Positions 42,054 through 50,652 of a stretch of DNA of 64,000 nucleotides are shown piece after piece; position 1 is the first letter of the stretch; the number at the start of each line of letters is the position of its first letter. Under the pieces are notes generated by a model that had not been told where the DNA came from, ran no database searches, and saw nothing but the letters and a program-made list of their open reading frames with translations. The DNA is from an uncultured Collinsella sp. (GTDB lineage: Bacteria > Actinomycetota > Coriobacteriia > Coriobacteriales > Coriobacteriaceae), in assembly GCA_958452935.1 (NCBI GenBank), contig CAUDVX010000003.1:74613-138612 (forward strand), in the 5' to 3' direction. Made by a program: the position numbers and the translations under genes.

Positions 42054-42923
42054 ATGGCACAGCCGGATACGACGCGCACGGTGGGGCTGGCACTCGAGGG
42101 AGGCGGCTACCGCGGTATGTATACGGCGGGCGTGCTCGACGTTTGGATGGAGCACGGTTTGACCTGCGACCATATGGTGGGTGTCTCGGCGGGCGCGGCG
42201 TTTGGCTACAATTTTAAATCGCGCCAGATCGGCCGCGCCATTCGCTACAACAAGGCCTATTGTGCCGACAAGCGCTATGCGGGTGTAGCAAGCTGGCTGC
42301 GGACCGGCGATATGTTCAATGCCGATTTTGCCTATCACGAGGTGCCCATCGAGCACGATCCCATCGACCTGGAGACATATCGCGCCTGCCCCATGCGGTT
42401 TACGTGCGTGTGTACCGATATCGAGACGGGCAAGGCCGTCTACCATGACCTGCCTTATGGCGACGAGCGGGATATCGAGTGGATCCGGGCGTCGTCTGCT
42501 ATTCCCGTGGCGACGCGTCCCGTTGTCATTGAGGGCCGTAAGTACCTGGATGGTGGCGTGGCTGATTCTATTCCCAGCGCATGGCTGTTTGCGCAGGGGT
42601 ATGACCGCAACGTGGTGGTGTTGACGCAGCCGGCGGGCTTTGTGAAGCAGCCCAACAGCGTGATGCCCATGCTGCGGCGCGTGTTCCGTCACTACCCGGA
42701 GTTTGTCGCAGCGCTTGAGCATCGGCATGAGGTCTACAATGCCACGCTCGATGACCTGGCACGTCGTGAGGCCGCCGGCGAGGTCTTTGTGGTGCGGCCG
42801 AGCGAATCGGTGAAGGTGCCGTCGCTGTGCCGCGAACCGGATGAGCTCGAGCGCATCTACCAGGTCGGTCGCCGCGATGCGGAGGCGACTTTGCCGGCGT
42901 TGGAGGCCTACCTAGCGGGGTAG
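42054..42923 (+). CDS. Patatin-like phospholipase
   Basis: The 289-residue protein has the patatin features: oxyanion loop LALEGGGYRGMYTAGV near residues 12-27, nucleophile Ser in GVSAG (about residue 46), and the Asp of the catalytic dyad in DGGVADSIP (about 164). No signal peptide or TM segment is seen, so it is probably a cytoplasmic lipid acyl hydrolase. GGAG precedes the ATG at 42054; an upstream in-frame extension is rejected because it starts inside the promoter region. It is the only gene in this plus-strand transcript and is followed by a strong hairpin. Confidence 0.9.
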   Translation: MAQPDTTRTVGLALEGGGYRGMYTAGVLDVWMEHGLTCDHMVGVSAGAAFGYNFKSRQIGRAIRYNKAYCADKRYAGVASWLRTGDMFNADFAYHEVPIEHDPIDLETYRACPMRFTCVCTDIETGKAVYHDLPYGDERDIEWIRASSAIPVATRPVVIEGRKYLDGGVADSIPSAWLFAQGYDRNVVVLTQPAGFVKQPNSVMPMLRRVFRHYPEFVAALEHRHEVYNATLDDLARREAAGEVFVVRPSESVKVPSLCREPDELERIYQVGRRDAEATLPALEAYLAG

Positions 42924-42934
42924 GGGTTGCATAC

Positions 42935-42980
42935 GGAAAGCGCATCCCGGAATGGAGGTCCAAACTGGGATGCGCTTTCC
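42935..42980. terminator. Hairpin between convergent patatin and thi genes
   Basis: GGAAAGCGCATCCC (42935-42948) and GGGATGCGCTTTCC (42967-42980) form a perfect 14-bp stem. There is no T-run, but the position between two convergent stops suggests a bidirectional terminator. Confidence 0.6.
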
Positions 42981-43024
42981 GCTATTGAAGATATGAGGCT
43001 GCGAATCGACTGCTCGGCTTATGC

Positions 43025-43720
43025 CTATGCCTGCTGCCAGGTGTCGACAAGCTCCTTGGCGGCGGCGTAGGGGTCATCGGCACTGCAGACGGCGCTCACC
43101 ACAAAGAAGCCGTCGACGCCGGTGGCCTTGAGCTGCGGCAGGTCGGCCGTCTTGACGCCGCCGCCCACCACGATGGGCACGGGACTTGCCGCGTGGAGTG
43201 CGGCCAGATCCTCAAAGCTCTTAGTGATGATGGAGCCGTCGGCCGCGCGTCCGCAGTCGCGCTTGGTCTCGGTCTCGTGGAGCGGGCCGATGCCCAGGTA
43301 GTCGACCAGACTCATGTCGGCGGTCTTGACGTACTCGAGCATCTCCTCGCAGCGGGCCGAAAGGCCCACGATGGCATCGGGGCCCAAAAGTTTGCGGCAG
43401 ACCTCGACGGGAATATCGCTCTGGCCTACATGCACGCCATCGACGGCAATACCCTGCTCGCGCGCGGCGAGTACGCAGTCCAGGCGGTCGTCGATTAACA
43501 GGGCGACCTGACCGGTCTTGCCAGCCTGTGCGATTGCCTGCGCGGCGTCGCCGGTCAGTGCGATGATCTCGCGGGCGCTTGCCACCTTGGAGCGCACCTG
43601 GATGCAGGTAAAGCCGGCATCGAGCGCCTGGGCCACCACATCGCCCACGGGACGTCCCAGCGTGTTTTCGGGGCCGAGTACCAGATAGGCCGAGATATCA
43701 AGGTTGTCGCGGATGCTCAT
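43025..43720 (-). CDS. thiE: Thiamine phosphate synthase
   Basis: The 231-residue protein is a TIM-barrel ThiE: IQVRSK (about residue 40), LLIDDRLDCVLAA, GVHVGQSDIPVEVCRKLLG (pyrophosphate and pyrimidine binding, about 82-100), then YLGIGPLHETETK and VVGGGVKTA. It joins HMP-PP and THZ-P to give thiamine phosphate. AGGAGG precedes the ATG, which overlaps the stop of the thiamine-binding protein gene by 4 bases. It is the last gene of the riboswitch-controlled operon. No thiD gene is in the window. Confidence 0.93.
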   Translation of the reverse strand: MSIRDNLDISAYLVLGPENTLGRPVGDVVAQALDAGFTCIQVRSKVASAREIIALTGDAAQAIAQAGKTGQVALLIDDRLDCVLAAREQGIAVDGVHVGQSDIPVEVCRKLLGPDAIVGLSARCEEMLEYVKTADMSLVDYLGIGPLHETETKRDCGRAADGSIITKSFEDLAALHAASPVPIVVGGGVKTADLPQLKATGVDGFFVVSAVCSADDPYAAAKELVDTWQQA

Positions 43721-44058
43721 CGTGCTTCCTCCTGCTTTTTGATCTGTGCTTCCATGCGCTCGAGTTTGCCGGTCATGGTGTCGGTAAATCCGGGACGAAT
43801 ATCGGCTTTGAGCACGACTTCGGTTCGGATGCCCTTGCTCGCCAACACAAAGGTTGCGTCGCGCACGACCTGCATGACCTCGTCCCAGTCGCCCTCGATC
43901 TCGGTGAACATCGAGGTGGTGCGGTTGGGAAGGCCGCTCTCGCGAATGACGCGCACGACCTCGGCGACCTCGGCGGACAGCTCATCGCCGGTGCCGCACG
44001 GGGCGATGGCCACAGCGACGAGCGTGTTCATGCCGGTATTGGTTGCAGGCTCGGACAT
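43717..44058 (-). CDS. MTH1187/YkoF-type thiamine-binding protein
   Basis: The 113-residue protein has the MTH1187 (DUF77) ferredoxin-like pattern: LVAVAIAPCGTGDELSAEVA, then the conserved TSMFTEIEGDWDEVMQVV and the C-terminal ADIRPGFTDTM. Relatives bind thiamine or its precursors, and the domain occurs doubled in YkoF. GAGGAGG precedes the ATG. It sits between thiM and thiE with a 3-base gap and a 4-base overlap, so its role in thiamine salvage is strongly supported by context; a carrier function is inferred. Confidence 0.88.
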   Translation of the reverse strand: MSEPATNTGMNTLVAVAIAPCGTGDELSAEVAEVVRVIRESGLPNRTTSMFTEIEGDWDEVMQVVRDATFVLASKGIRTEVVLKADIRPGFTDTMTGKLERMEAQIKKQEEAR

Positions 44059-44061
44059 GGC

Positions 44062-44901
44062 CTATGCCTCCTCGAGCTCGAGTTGGTTATCGGCAATGTC
44101 CTGGGCGGTCGCGCGGTAGAGCTCGTCGATAAAGGCGACCTTAAAGCTTGCCGGGGCGTCGGCAACGGCGGCGGCACGCGTGCCGGCCACGTTGTAGACG
44201 GCGGTGCCGCAGACGGCTGCCGTAAACGGGTCGGCAGCGCAGGCGTACACGGCCAGCACGCCGCCCTGCGAGCAGCCGCAGCCGGTGATTTTGGACATGA
44301 GCGGGCTGCCGCCGTGGGACTTGGCCACGGTCGTGCCGTCGGTGATCAGGTCGACTTCGCCCGAGACCACTACGGCGCCGCCGGTGTAGCGGGCGAGCGC
44401 CACGGCGGCATCGCGGGCGGCGTCGACCGTGTCGGTGGTATCGACACCGCGCACGCGGCTCAGATCGGCCGCCTCGCCCTCAAGGCCCCACAGGCCGGCG
44501 AGTGCGATGATCTCGGAGGCGTTGCCGCGTACGATGGCGGGTTTGTACTGCTTGAGCTCGTTTACCAGCTGGGTGCGCAGGCTACCGATGCCCAGGCCCA
44601 CCGGATCGAGCACCCAGGGCTTGCCGGCGTCGTGTGCCGCCTTGGCCGCGCGGGGAATCGTCTGCTCGTAGATGGGGAAGAGCGTGCCCATGTTGAGATA
44701 GATGGCGCCGCCGCCGGCAACGAGCGCCTCGCCCTCGTCGGGCAGATAGACCATGGCGGCCGAACCGCCCACGGCGAGCTGTGCATTGGCGACAAAGTCG
44801 ATCGTCACCGTGTTGGTGATGGAGCCGGCCATCGGATTGGTGGCGCGAATCTCCTCCACGGCCTTGACCATATGTTGCTTAAGCTGTTCCGAATCAATCA
44901 C
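44062..44901 (-). CDS. thiM: Hydroxyethylthiazole kinase
   Basis: The ~279-residue protein is a ribokinase-fold ThiM: TNPMAGSITNTVTIDFVAN (about 20-38), LDPVGLGI (about 100), RGNASEIIALAG and GCGCSQGG (anion hole, about 215-222). It phosphorylates thiazole alcohol for thiamine salvage. The start is a GTG at 44899-44901 with AAGGAGG 8 bases upstream; the frame continues far upstream through the riboswitch but that part is non-coding. It heads the operon controlled by the TPP riboswitch and terminator. Confidence 0.92.
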   Translation of the reverse strand: MIDSEQLKQHMVKAVEEIRATNPMAGSITNTVTIDFVANAQLAVGGSAAMVYLPDEGEALVAGGGAIYLNMGTLFPIYEQTIPRAAKAAHDAGKPWVLDPVGLGIGSLRTQLVNELKQYKPAIVRGNASEIIALAGLWGLEGEAADLSRVRGVDTTDTVDAARDAAVALARYTGGAVVVSGEVDLITDGTTVAKSHGGSPLMSKITGCGCSQGGVLAVYACAADPFTAAVCGTAVYNVAGTRAAAVADAPASFKVAFIDELYRATAQDIADNQLELEEA

Positions 44902-44923
44902 TGCACATGCCTCCTTGGCATAG

Positions 44924-44953
44924 AAAAGGGGCGCTGTGCATAGACAGCGCCCC
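44924..44953 (-). terminator. Riboswitch-linked terminator of the thiM operon
   Basis: GGGGCGCTGT and ACAGCGCCCC (44928-44937 and 44944-44953) form a perfect 10-bp stem with a 6-base loop, followed leftward by TTTT. It lies between the TPP aptamer and thiM, where ligand-bound aptamer would be expected to favour termination. Confidence 0.88.
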
Positions 44954-44962
44954 TGTAAAGGC

Positions 44963-45060
44963 GGCATGCTCCCTACGCCAGCATTAACTGACAGGTTCAA
45001 AGGATTGGGCCCCATGCCCTCTCAGCCTTGTGGTTTGCACCGCCGGCACTCCCGCATCGA
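44963..45060 (-). ncRNA. TPP riboswitch (THI element)
   Basis: The minus strand shows the conserved THI-box order: GGGAGTGCC (45045-45053), CTGAGAGGG (rightmost base 45025), GAACCTG (44992-44998) and GCTGGCGTAGGGA (44970-44982). These are the pyrimidine-sensing and pyrophosphate-sensing core elements of the TPP aptamer. The helix closing P1 is probably GATGC/GCATG. Binding of thiamine pyrophosphate should reduce thiM-operon expression by the adjacent terminator. Confidence 0.95.
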
Positions 45061-45085
45061 ATCTGTTGTTCCCTATACTAGCGCA

Positions 45086-45120
45086 CCTGCCAAAAAGGGA
45101 CAGGTTTATTTTGGCAGGTC
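45086..45120. repeat. GGGACAG hairpin repeat with CCTGCCAAAA stem
   Basis: Perfect 11-bp arms ACCTGCCAAAA and TTTTGGCAGGT enclose AGGGACAGGTTTA. It is nearly identical to the copy at 24381-24417. It ends just before the TACAAT box of the HAD gene, and its GGGACA lies at a long (19-base) -35-like position. Confidence 0.85.
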
Positions 45121-45122
45121 GT

Positions 45123-45128
45123 TACAAT
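45123..45128 (+). promoter_or_regulatory. TACAAT -10 box for the HAD gene
   Basis: TACAAT lies 29 bases before the ATG at 45157 and directly after a hairpin repeat. No standard -35 is seen at 17 bases. Confidence 0.5.
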
Positions 45129-45156
45129 AGGTAGGACCGATACGAATGGGGGCCTT

Positions 45157-46065
45157 ATGATTAAACTTGTGCTGACCGATATGGACGATACGCTGATTCC
45201 AGCCGGGCATGACGGTGCCAGCGACTACGCCATCGAGGGCATTCATGCCATGCAGGCGGCGGGCCTGCACTTTGGCCCGGTTTCGGGTCGTCAGCCGTCC
45301 GCGATGGGCTGGATGTTCCGCAATTGCGCCGAGTGCTTCTCGACCGGCGCGTTCTGCAACGGCCAGGTAATGTTTGTCGACGGTCAGGCGGTCGCTTCGC
45401 GCGCGACCGACAATGCCGCCCTTATGCGCTTGGCTGACTATTTGGAACAGGAGACCGATGATACGTACCTGAAGGTCTACAGCCTGGGTGATGACTTTTG
45501 GGGTAACGATGCCTATTGCGTGACGAGCGACCCCGAGCGCGTGCGCCGCGCCATGGAGTCGGGCGGTAATACGTGGCTCAAAGGCGAAGAGGCCCCGTGC
45601 CGTCCTGTTGTCGATGATGCCCCGGTGTTTAAGGCGAATATTTGGAGTGCCCGCTCGCGCGAAGAGCTCGTGGAGCTACGCGAGCGCGTTGCCGCCGAGG
45701 TGCCGGAGCTCTCGCTTGTGTTTCCAAACAATCGTGTGCGCCTGTTCGATATTCTCCCGGCCGGTTGGGACAAGGGTTGCGCTGCGCTGGAGTTGGCGCG
45801 CGCTTTGGGCCTGACGCCCAACGAGGTGGCCGTATTTGGCGATTCTGATAACGACCTGCCCATGATCGGTGCCGTCCCCAACTCCGTTGCAGTCGCCAAT
45901 GCCAACGAGGCCGTCACGGCTGCCGCGCGCTGGCATATCGGCGCTGCGGCAGACGATGCGGTTGCCGGGGCTCTGCACCAGATTGCCGCTTGCGCCGCGA
46001 CGGGGGAGATGCCGCCGTTTATGCGTCAGATGGATGTGACAGGTTTCGACGTCACGAACGTCTAG
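45157..46065 (+). CDS. HAD-superfamily hydrolase, Cof/YbjI type
   Basis: The 302-residue protein has the HAD motifs: LTDMDDTLIPAG with the nucleophile Asp8 and acid Asp10, a motif II threonine/serine after FGPVSGRQ, the Cof-type cap (about 90-200) and motif IV FGDSDNDLPMIG (about 230-241). Cof-like proteins dephosphorylate sugar phosphates, pyridoxal phosphate or other metabolites; the substrate is unknown. GGGGG precedes the ATG. It is followed 10 bases later by a LysR gene and may be cotranscribed with it. Confidence 0.9.
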   Translation: MIKLVLTDMDDTLIPAGHDGASDYAIEGIHAMQAAGLHFGPVSGRQPSAMGWMFRNCAECFSTGAFCNGQVMFVDGQAVASRATDNAALMRLADYLEQETDDTYLKVYSLGDDFWGNDAYCVTSDPERVRRAMESGGNTWLKGEEAPCRPVVDDAPVFKANIWSARSREELVELRERVAAEVPELSLVFPNNRVRLFDILPAGWDKGCAALELARALGLTPNEVAVFGDSDNDLPMIGAVPNSVAVANANEAVTAAARWHIGAAADDAVAGALHQIAACAATGEMPPFMRQMDVTGFDVTNV

Positions 46066-46075
46066 GGAGAAAGCT

Positions 46076-46972
46076 ATGAAGCTTCAGCAGCTCAGATATG
46101 TCGTCAAAGTTGCCGAATGCGGCAGCATTACCGAGGCCTCGCGCCGGCTCTTTGTATCGCAGCCTTCGATTACCGCGTCGATTCGCGATCTCGAAAACGA
46201 GATGGGTGTGCACATCTTTGAGCGCACCAACAAGGGCGTCATTGTGTCCGAGGAAGGCGAGACCTTCTTGGGCTATGCGCGCCAGGTACTCGACCAGGCC
46301 GACCTGCTCGAGGGCAAGTACAAGGGCGCATCCGAGCAGGTGCCGCACTTTAGTGTGAGCTGCCAGCATTATTCCTTTGCCGTCAACGCGTTTGTCGACG
46401 TGATCCGCGAGTTCGATGCCGCGCGTTACGACTTCACCCTGCGCGAGGAGCAGACTCACGAGATTATCGAGGATGTCGCGCATATGAAAAGCGAACTGGG
46501 CATCCTGTACTTATCCGAGCATAACCGCGAGGTCATCGAGCGCATGCTGGTGGCCAACGAGCTCGTGTTCGAAGGACTCTTCTGCGCCACGCCGCATGTC
46601 TTCGTCTGCGCCGACCATCCGCTGGCGGACCGCTCCAGCGTGACGCTCGAGGATCTGGAAGACTACCCGTTCCTGTCCTACGAGCAGGGCAGCTACAACT
46701 CGTTTTACTATTCCGAGGAGCTGACCTCGACGTTCGAGCGTCGCAAAAATATCCGCGTGCGCGACCGTGCGACGTTGTTCAATTTGGCCATGGGCCTCAA
46801 CGGCTACACGGTATGCTCGGGCGTGATCAGCCACGAGCTCAACGGCCCCGGCATCATCTCGATTCCGCTCGATGTGGACGAGTACATGGAGATCGGCATC
46901 ATTACGCGCAAGAACACGACGCTCACGCGCTACGGCCAAGCCTATATCGACGCGATTCGTCAGCATATCTAG
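46076..46972 (+). CDS. LysR-family regulator (CysB/Cbl-like subgroup)
   Basis: The 298-residue protein has the LysR HTH at residues 1-58 (QLRYVVKVAECGSITEASRR, then FVSQPSITASIRDLENEMG) and the effector fold after residue 90 (YSFAVNAFVDVIREFD, FLSYEQGSYNSFYYSEE). Its position 10 bases after the HAD gene and 155 bases upstream of the MetE-like gene makes the latter a likely target; an inverted repeat lies in that gap. LysR regulators near methionine genes often sense homocysteine or a precursor, but that is inference. A clear GGGAG site precedes the ATG. Confidence 0.9.
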   Translation: MKLQQLRYVVKVAECGSITEASRRLFVSQPSITASIRDLENEMGVHIFERTNKGVIVSEEGETFLGYARQVLDQADLLEGKYKGASEQVPHFSVSCQHYSFAVNAFVDVIREFDAARYDFTLREEQTHEIIEDVAHMKSELGILYLSEHNREVIERMLVANELVFEGLFCATPHVFVCADHPLADRSSVTLEDLEDYPFLSYEQGSYNSFYYSEELTSTFERRKNIRVRDRATLFNLAMGLNGYTVCSGVISHELNGPGIISIPLDVDEYMEIGIITRKNTTLTRYGQAYIDAIRQHI

Positions 46973-47019
46973 GCTGCTGCGCTCCGCACGGTTCAAGTCT
47001 CTTTATGACAGTCCAGACT

Positions 47020-47040
47020 GATATAGGAAGCATCTATATC
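47020..47040. promoter_or_regulatory. Inverted repeat, possible LysR operator
   Basis: GATATAG (47020-47026) and CTATATC (47034-47040) form a perfect 7-bp inverted repeat with a 7-base centre. It lies between the LysR gene and the MetE-like gene. The T-N11-A-like shape fits a LysR-type site. Confidence 0.5.
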
Positions 47041-47127
47041 AAACTGTTATAAACGTATATTTTACGATGGTCATATGAGCGCTCATACTCTGTCCCAGTA
47101 AAGCAACCAATGCAAAGGGAGATATCT

Positions 47128-48261
47128 ATGAGCACTTCGATTCAACCGAACGCGCCGTTTCGCGCCGATATTGTTGGCAGCTTTCTTCGTCCGCAGGCTG
47201 TAAAGGACGCCCGTGCCGCCTATGTCGCGGGTAAACTCGACGCTTCCGGCCTTAAGGCCGTCGAGGACGATGCCATTCGCGATTTGGTGGCAAAGCAGAA
47301 GGCCGCCGGCCTGCAGGTCATCACCGATGGTGAGTTTCGCCGCAGCTACTGGCACCTCGATTTTATGTGGGGCCTTAACGGCATTGAACGCCGTACCTCG
47401 CGTACGGGTTATATGTTCCACGACGAGGAGACCACAGCCGACACCGCCGTGGTAACCGGCCCCATTAGCGGCGAGAACCATCCGTTCGTCGAGCACTTTA
47501 AATTTGTCAAGGCGCTCGAGGGGGAGGGCCAGGTCGCGCGGCAAACCATTCCGGCGCCGATCCAGACGTTCTCCGAAGTCACGCTCGACCGCTGCGATGG
47601 CCAGCAGGAGAGCCTGCGCGCTGTCTATAAGACCGATGAGGAACTTGCCGACGCCATCGCAGCCGCTTATCGCACGGTGATCGCCGACCTGTACGCAGCA
47701 GGCTGCCGCAACATCCAGTTTGATGACTGCACCTGGGGCATCTACTGCGATACCGATTTTGTCGCCAAAACCGGCATGAGCCCGGTCGACCTGCAAAAGG
47801 TGAGCGAGCTGGGCGTGGCGCTCAACAACGCCGCCATCGAGGGCAAGCCCGACGACCTGGTCATTAACACGCACGTGTGCCGTGGTAACTACCATTCTAC
47901 CTATGCCTTCGAGGGCGGCTATGACCCCATCGCGCCGTACCTGTTCGCAAACGAGGATGTCGATGCATTTTACCTGGAGTTCGATACGCCGCGCGCCGGC
48001 GGTTTTGAGCCGCTCAAGTACGTTGCCCCGGGCAAGAGGGTCGTGCTGGGCTTGGTAACCACCAAGGCGGCAGAGCTCGAGAACGAGGATGTTATCGTCG
48101 AGCGCATCCGTGAAGCCGCAAAGTACGTGCCGCTCGAGAACCTGTATCTGTCGCCTCAGTGCGGCTTTGCCAGCTGCGAGATTGGCAACAAGCTGACCGA
48201 GGATGAGCAATGGGCAAAGATCGCGCTGGTCAAGCGCATTGCCGAGCGCGTTTGGAAATAG
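47128..48261 (+). CDS. MetE-like cobalamin-independent methyltransferase (YxjG/YxjH type)
   Basis: The 377-residue protein corresponds to the C-terminal catalytic half of MetE: FRADIVGSFLRP at the start, then DGEFRRSYWHLDFMWGL. Putative zinc ligands are His/Cys in NTHVCRGNY (about 253) and the Cys of SPQCGFASC (about 344). The N-terminal half of MetE is absent, as in YxjG-type proteins, which may transfer methyl groups to homocysteine from donors other than folate. AAAGGGAG precedes the ATG at 47128. It is separated from the uracil permease by 122 bases. Confidence 0.88.
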   Translation: MSTSIQPNAPFRADIVGSFLRPQAVKDARAAYVAGKLDASGLKAVEDDAIRDLVAKQKAAGLQVITDGEFRRSYWHLDFMWGLNGIERRTSRTGYMFHDEETTADTAVVTGPISGENHPFVEHFKFVKALEGEGQVARQTIPAPIQTFSEVTLDRCDGQQESLRAVYKTDEELADAIAAAYRTVIADLYAAGCRNIQFDDCTWGIYCDTDFVAKTGMSPVDLQKVSELGVALNNAAIEGKPDDLVINTHVCRGNYHSTYAFEGGYDPIAPYLFANEDVDAFYLEFDTPRAGGFEPLKYVAPGKRVVLGLVTTKAAELENEDVIVERIREAAKYVPLENLYLSPQCGFASCEIGNKLTEDEQWAKIALVKRIAERVWK

Positions 48262-48308
48262 CGCTAGTGTTTGCAGGTGGCGGCGCGTGCGAGGCATAGT
48301 GTATCGCG

Positions 48309-48314
48309 TACAAT
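48309..48314 (+). promoter_or_regulatory. TACAAT -10 box upstream of the uracil permease
   Basis: TACAAT lies 70 bases before the ATG at 48384, in the gap after the MetE-like gene. I see no recognisable PyrR-binding or attenuator structure in the short leader. Confidence 0.4.
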
Positions 48315-48383
48315 GGTTCGGATCGTATCGTTCGGGCAGGTTATCCGATATGCCTGATCGCCCTTCCATTCGAAAGGACATCC

Positions 48384-49718
48384 ATGTCCCAGTCCTCGAC
48401 GCCCGCCGTCAGCGATGCCATCTACGACGCATCGTCGCTCGGCCGCCCGCGCATGTTCCTGCTCGGCCTACAGCACCTGTTTGCCATGTTTGGCGCCACC
48501 GTGCTGGTGCCCGTGCTCACCGGCCTCTCGGTATCGGCAACGCTTTTGTTTGCCGGCTTGGGCACGCTGCTGTTCCACTTCCTGTCGCGCGGTAAGGTGC
48601 CGGCATTTTTGGGCTCATCGTTTGCCTTTATTGCCGGTTATGCCGCAATCGCGCCCAACGGCGAGACCGAGCTTTTGCCCTACGCCTGCCTGGGCGTAGC
48701 TTGTGCCGGTCTGCTCTATCCGGTGCTGGCGGCGCTCTTCCGCGCGTTTGGCGCCAAGCGTGTCATGCGTTTCTTTCCGCCGGTGGTGACTGGCCCCATC
48801 GTCATTTCCATCGGCTTGATCCTGGCAAGCTCCGCTATTGCTAACTGCCAGACCAACTGGCTTGTGGCTGTCATTGGCGTTGCCGTTATCGTCATCTGCA
48901 ACATCTGGGGCCGTGGCATGGTCAAGATCGTGCCGATTTTGCTGGGCGTTGTGGTGAGCTATGCCGTTGCGGCTGCGCTCGGCGAGGTTGATTTCTCGGG
49001 CGTTGCCGCCGCTCCGTGGGTCGGTCTGCCCATCGTGTGGGACAACACCGTGTTTGCACTCTTTGGGCCGCAGTTCGATAGCGGTCTTGCCACGACGGCC
49101 ATCATCACCATCATGCCGCTGGCCTTCGCGACCATGATCGAGCATATCGGCGATATCTCTGCTATCGGTTCGACTTGCGAGCGCAACTACATTGCCGATC
49201 CCGGTCTGCATCGCACGCTGCTCGGCGACGGCCTTGCCACGATTCTGGCTTCGCTCTTTGGCGCTCCGGCCAACACTACGTATGGTGAGAACACCGGCGT
49301 GCTCGCCCTGACGCGCGTGTTCGACCCGCGCGTAATTCGAATTGCCGCGTGTTGCGCCATCGTGCTTTCGTTCTGCCCCAAGTTCGCGGCTGTCATTGCG
49401 GCCATGCCGGCGTGTGTGATCGGCGGTGTGTCGCTCGTGCTCTACGGCATGATCAGCGCTGTGGGCGTCCGCAACCTCATCGAGAACCAGGTCGATTTCC
49501 AGAACAACCGCAACGTGCTGGTTGCCGCGCTGGTGCTCGTGCTTTCGCTCGGCATCGCGTACAGCACCGCCGGCGCCATCGTGTTGGAGCTGGGCGGCGT
49601 GACCATTTCGCTGTCCGGCATTGCCGTGGGCTCACTGGTGGGCATTGTGCTCAACGCCATCCTGCCGGGTAACGACTTTGAGTTTGATGTCTCCGAGCTT
49701 GAGGAGGCTGCTGAGTAG
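48384..49718 (+). CDS. uraA: Uracil permease, NCS2 family
   Basis: The 444-residue protein has about 12-14 hydrophobic segments and NCS2/UraA signatures: GLQHLFAMFGATVLVP (about 29-44), a substrate-site segment ATMIEHIGDISAIGS (about 250-264), and GAPANTTYGENTGVLALTR (about 294-312) matching the nucleobase-binding Glu and the NTG motif. It takes up uracil by H+ symport at the cytoplasmic membrane. The ATG follows AAAGGA. A strong terminator lies after the stop. Confidence 0.92.
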   Translation: MSQSSTPAVSDAIYDASSLGRPRMFLLGLQHLFAMFGATVLVPVLTGLSVSATLLFAGLGTLLFHFLSRGKVPAFLGSSFAFIAGYAAIAPNGETELLPYACLGVACAGLLYPVLAALFRAFGAKRVMRFFPPVVTGPIVISIGLILASSAIANCQTNWLVAVIGVAVIVICNIWGRGMVKIVPILLGVVVSYAVAAALGEVDFSGVAAAPWVGLPIVWDNTVFALFGPQFDSGLATTAIITIMPLAFATMIEHIGDISAIGSTCERNYIADPGLHRTLLGDGLATILASLFGAPANTTYGENTGVLALTRVFDPRVIRIAACCAIVLSFCPKFAAVIAAMPACVIGGVSLVLYGMISAVGVRNLIENQVDFQNNRNVLVAALVLVLSLGIAYSTAGAIVLELGGVTISLSGIAVGSLVGIVLNAILPGNDFEFDVSELEEAAE

Positions 49719-49743
49719 CAGCTGCGTTCAGCTAAAACAAGAT

Positions 49744-49781
49744 ATGGTGCCCATGCGTATATGCGTGTGGGCACCATTTTT
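49744..49781 (+). terminator. Rho-independent terminator after uraA
   Basis: ATGGTGCCCA and TGGGCACCAT (10-bp perfect stem, 14-base loop) are followed by TTTT. The T-run overlaps the stop codon of the convergent esterase gene. Confidence 0.88.
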
Positions 49782-50445
49782 AATGTGTCAGTATCCAGTG
49801 GATGCCGCGGGCCATGCGTAAGTCGGTTTGGGCAAAGTGATTGCCGGGGTTGAGCTCCAGCGTTGTTGGAATGCCGCGCTCGACGAGCAACGCTTCCATC
49901 GCGCGTGTGTCGTCGAGTACATGCCGCATCATGCGGTTGGGCGTCTTGGTTTCCTTTTTGCCGAGTGACAGGTAGACGGCTTGCGGGCTGCCGGCAAAAG
50001 GGGCCGTGCTGGCACGGTCGACAAAGTCGGGAAACCATAGCGACCCCGATGCGCTCGCGGCGCGGTCAAAGGCGTCGGTTTGCCAGAGGGACCAGAGTGC
50101 GAAGAGGCCCGCGAGCGAGTAACCGGCAATGCCGCGCCAGGTGGGCGGCTGAGGAAGCGACGACTCGACCTGGGGGATTATCTGATTCAGCAGCTCATCA
50201 AGAAAATCGGCAGCTTGGCCGCCGAAAGGCTCGGCATCGCGTACGGTCCCGTCGCATGCCCAGGGGCTCAGCTCGCGATTCCAATCGAGCCCGCCAATGG
50301 TGACGAGGGCGAATGGCGGACAGTCGAGCTCTCGGCAACACTTATAAACCTCGCTGCCGTCGCCCACGACCACAGGAAGGTAGATGACAGGCGCGCCTTC
50401 CGTATGATTCGAATAAACGGTTATCTGCTTTTGATGCGCTTCCAT
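49780..50445 (-). CDS. Alpha/beta hydrolase, putative esterase
   Basis: The 221-residue protein is an alpha/beta hydrolase of the esterase (Fes/EstD-like) type, with an early strand PVIYLPVVVGD, the nucleophile elbow GYSLAGLFA (Ser at about 117), a DFVDRAST lid, and the catalytic His in a C-terminal LELNPGNHFAQTDLR segment. No signal peptide is present, so it is cytoplasmic. It might cleave siderophore or other esters, but nothing nearby supports that. The start at 50443-50445 has a GAGA-rich upstream, so the start is less certain than the family. Confidence 0.8.
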   Translation of the reverse strand: MEAHQKQITVYSNHTEGAPVIYLPVVVGDGSEVYKCCRELDCPPFALVTIGGLDWNRELSPWACDGTVRDAEPFGGQAADFLDELLNQIIPQVESSLPQPPTWRGIAGYSLAGLFALWSLWQTDAFDRAASASGSLWFPDFVDRASTAPFAGSPQAVYLSLGKKETKTPNRMMRHVLDDTRAMEALLVERGIPTTLELNPGNHFAQTDLRMARGIHWILTH

Positions 50446-50559
50446 GACGGGCTTCTCTCAGTGTTGTGATATCGGCAGCCCCAATTGTCGCACGCCAGCG
50501 TATGCCGGTTGGGCTAGACCAAAGACAATCTCGTGCATCCCCTGCGGACGCATATGGAA

Positions 50560-50595
50560 AACGCCACCGCCGGAGGGGAGCTCGGCGGTGGCGTT
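50560..50595 (-). terminator. Rho-independent terminator after surface protein A
   Basis: AACGCCACCGCC and GGCGGTGGCGTT (12-bp perfect stem, 12-base loop) read leftward are followed by TTTCC. It lies 57 bases past the surface protein A stop. Confidence 0.82.
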
Positions 50596-50652
50596 GTTAA
50601 ACGGTGCTGGGGCTCGGGGCCTTCGCGGGAGCTGCCATGTGCGCAGAGGCGT

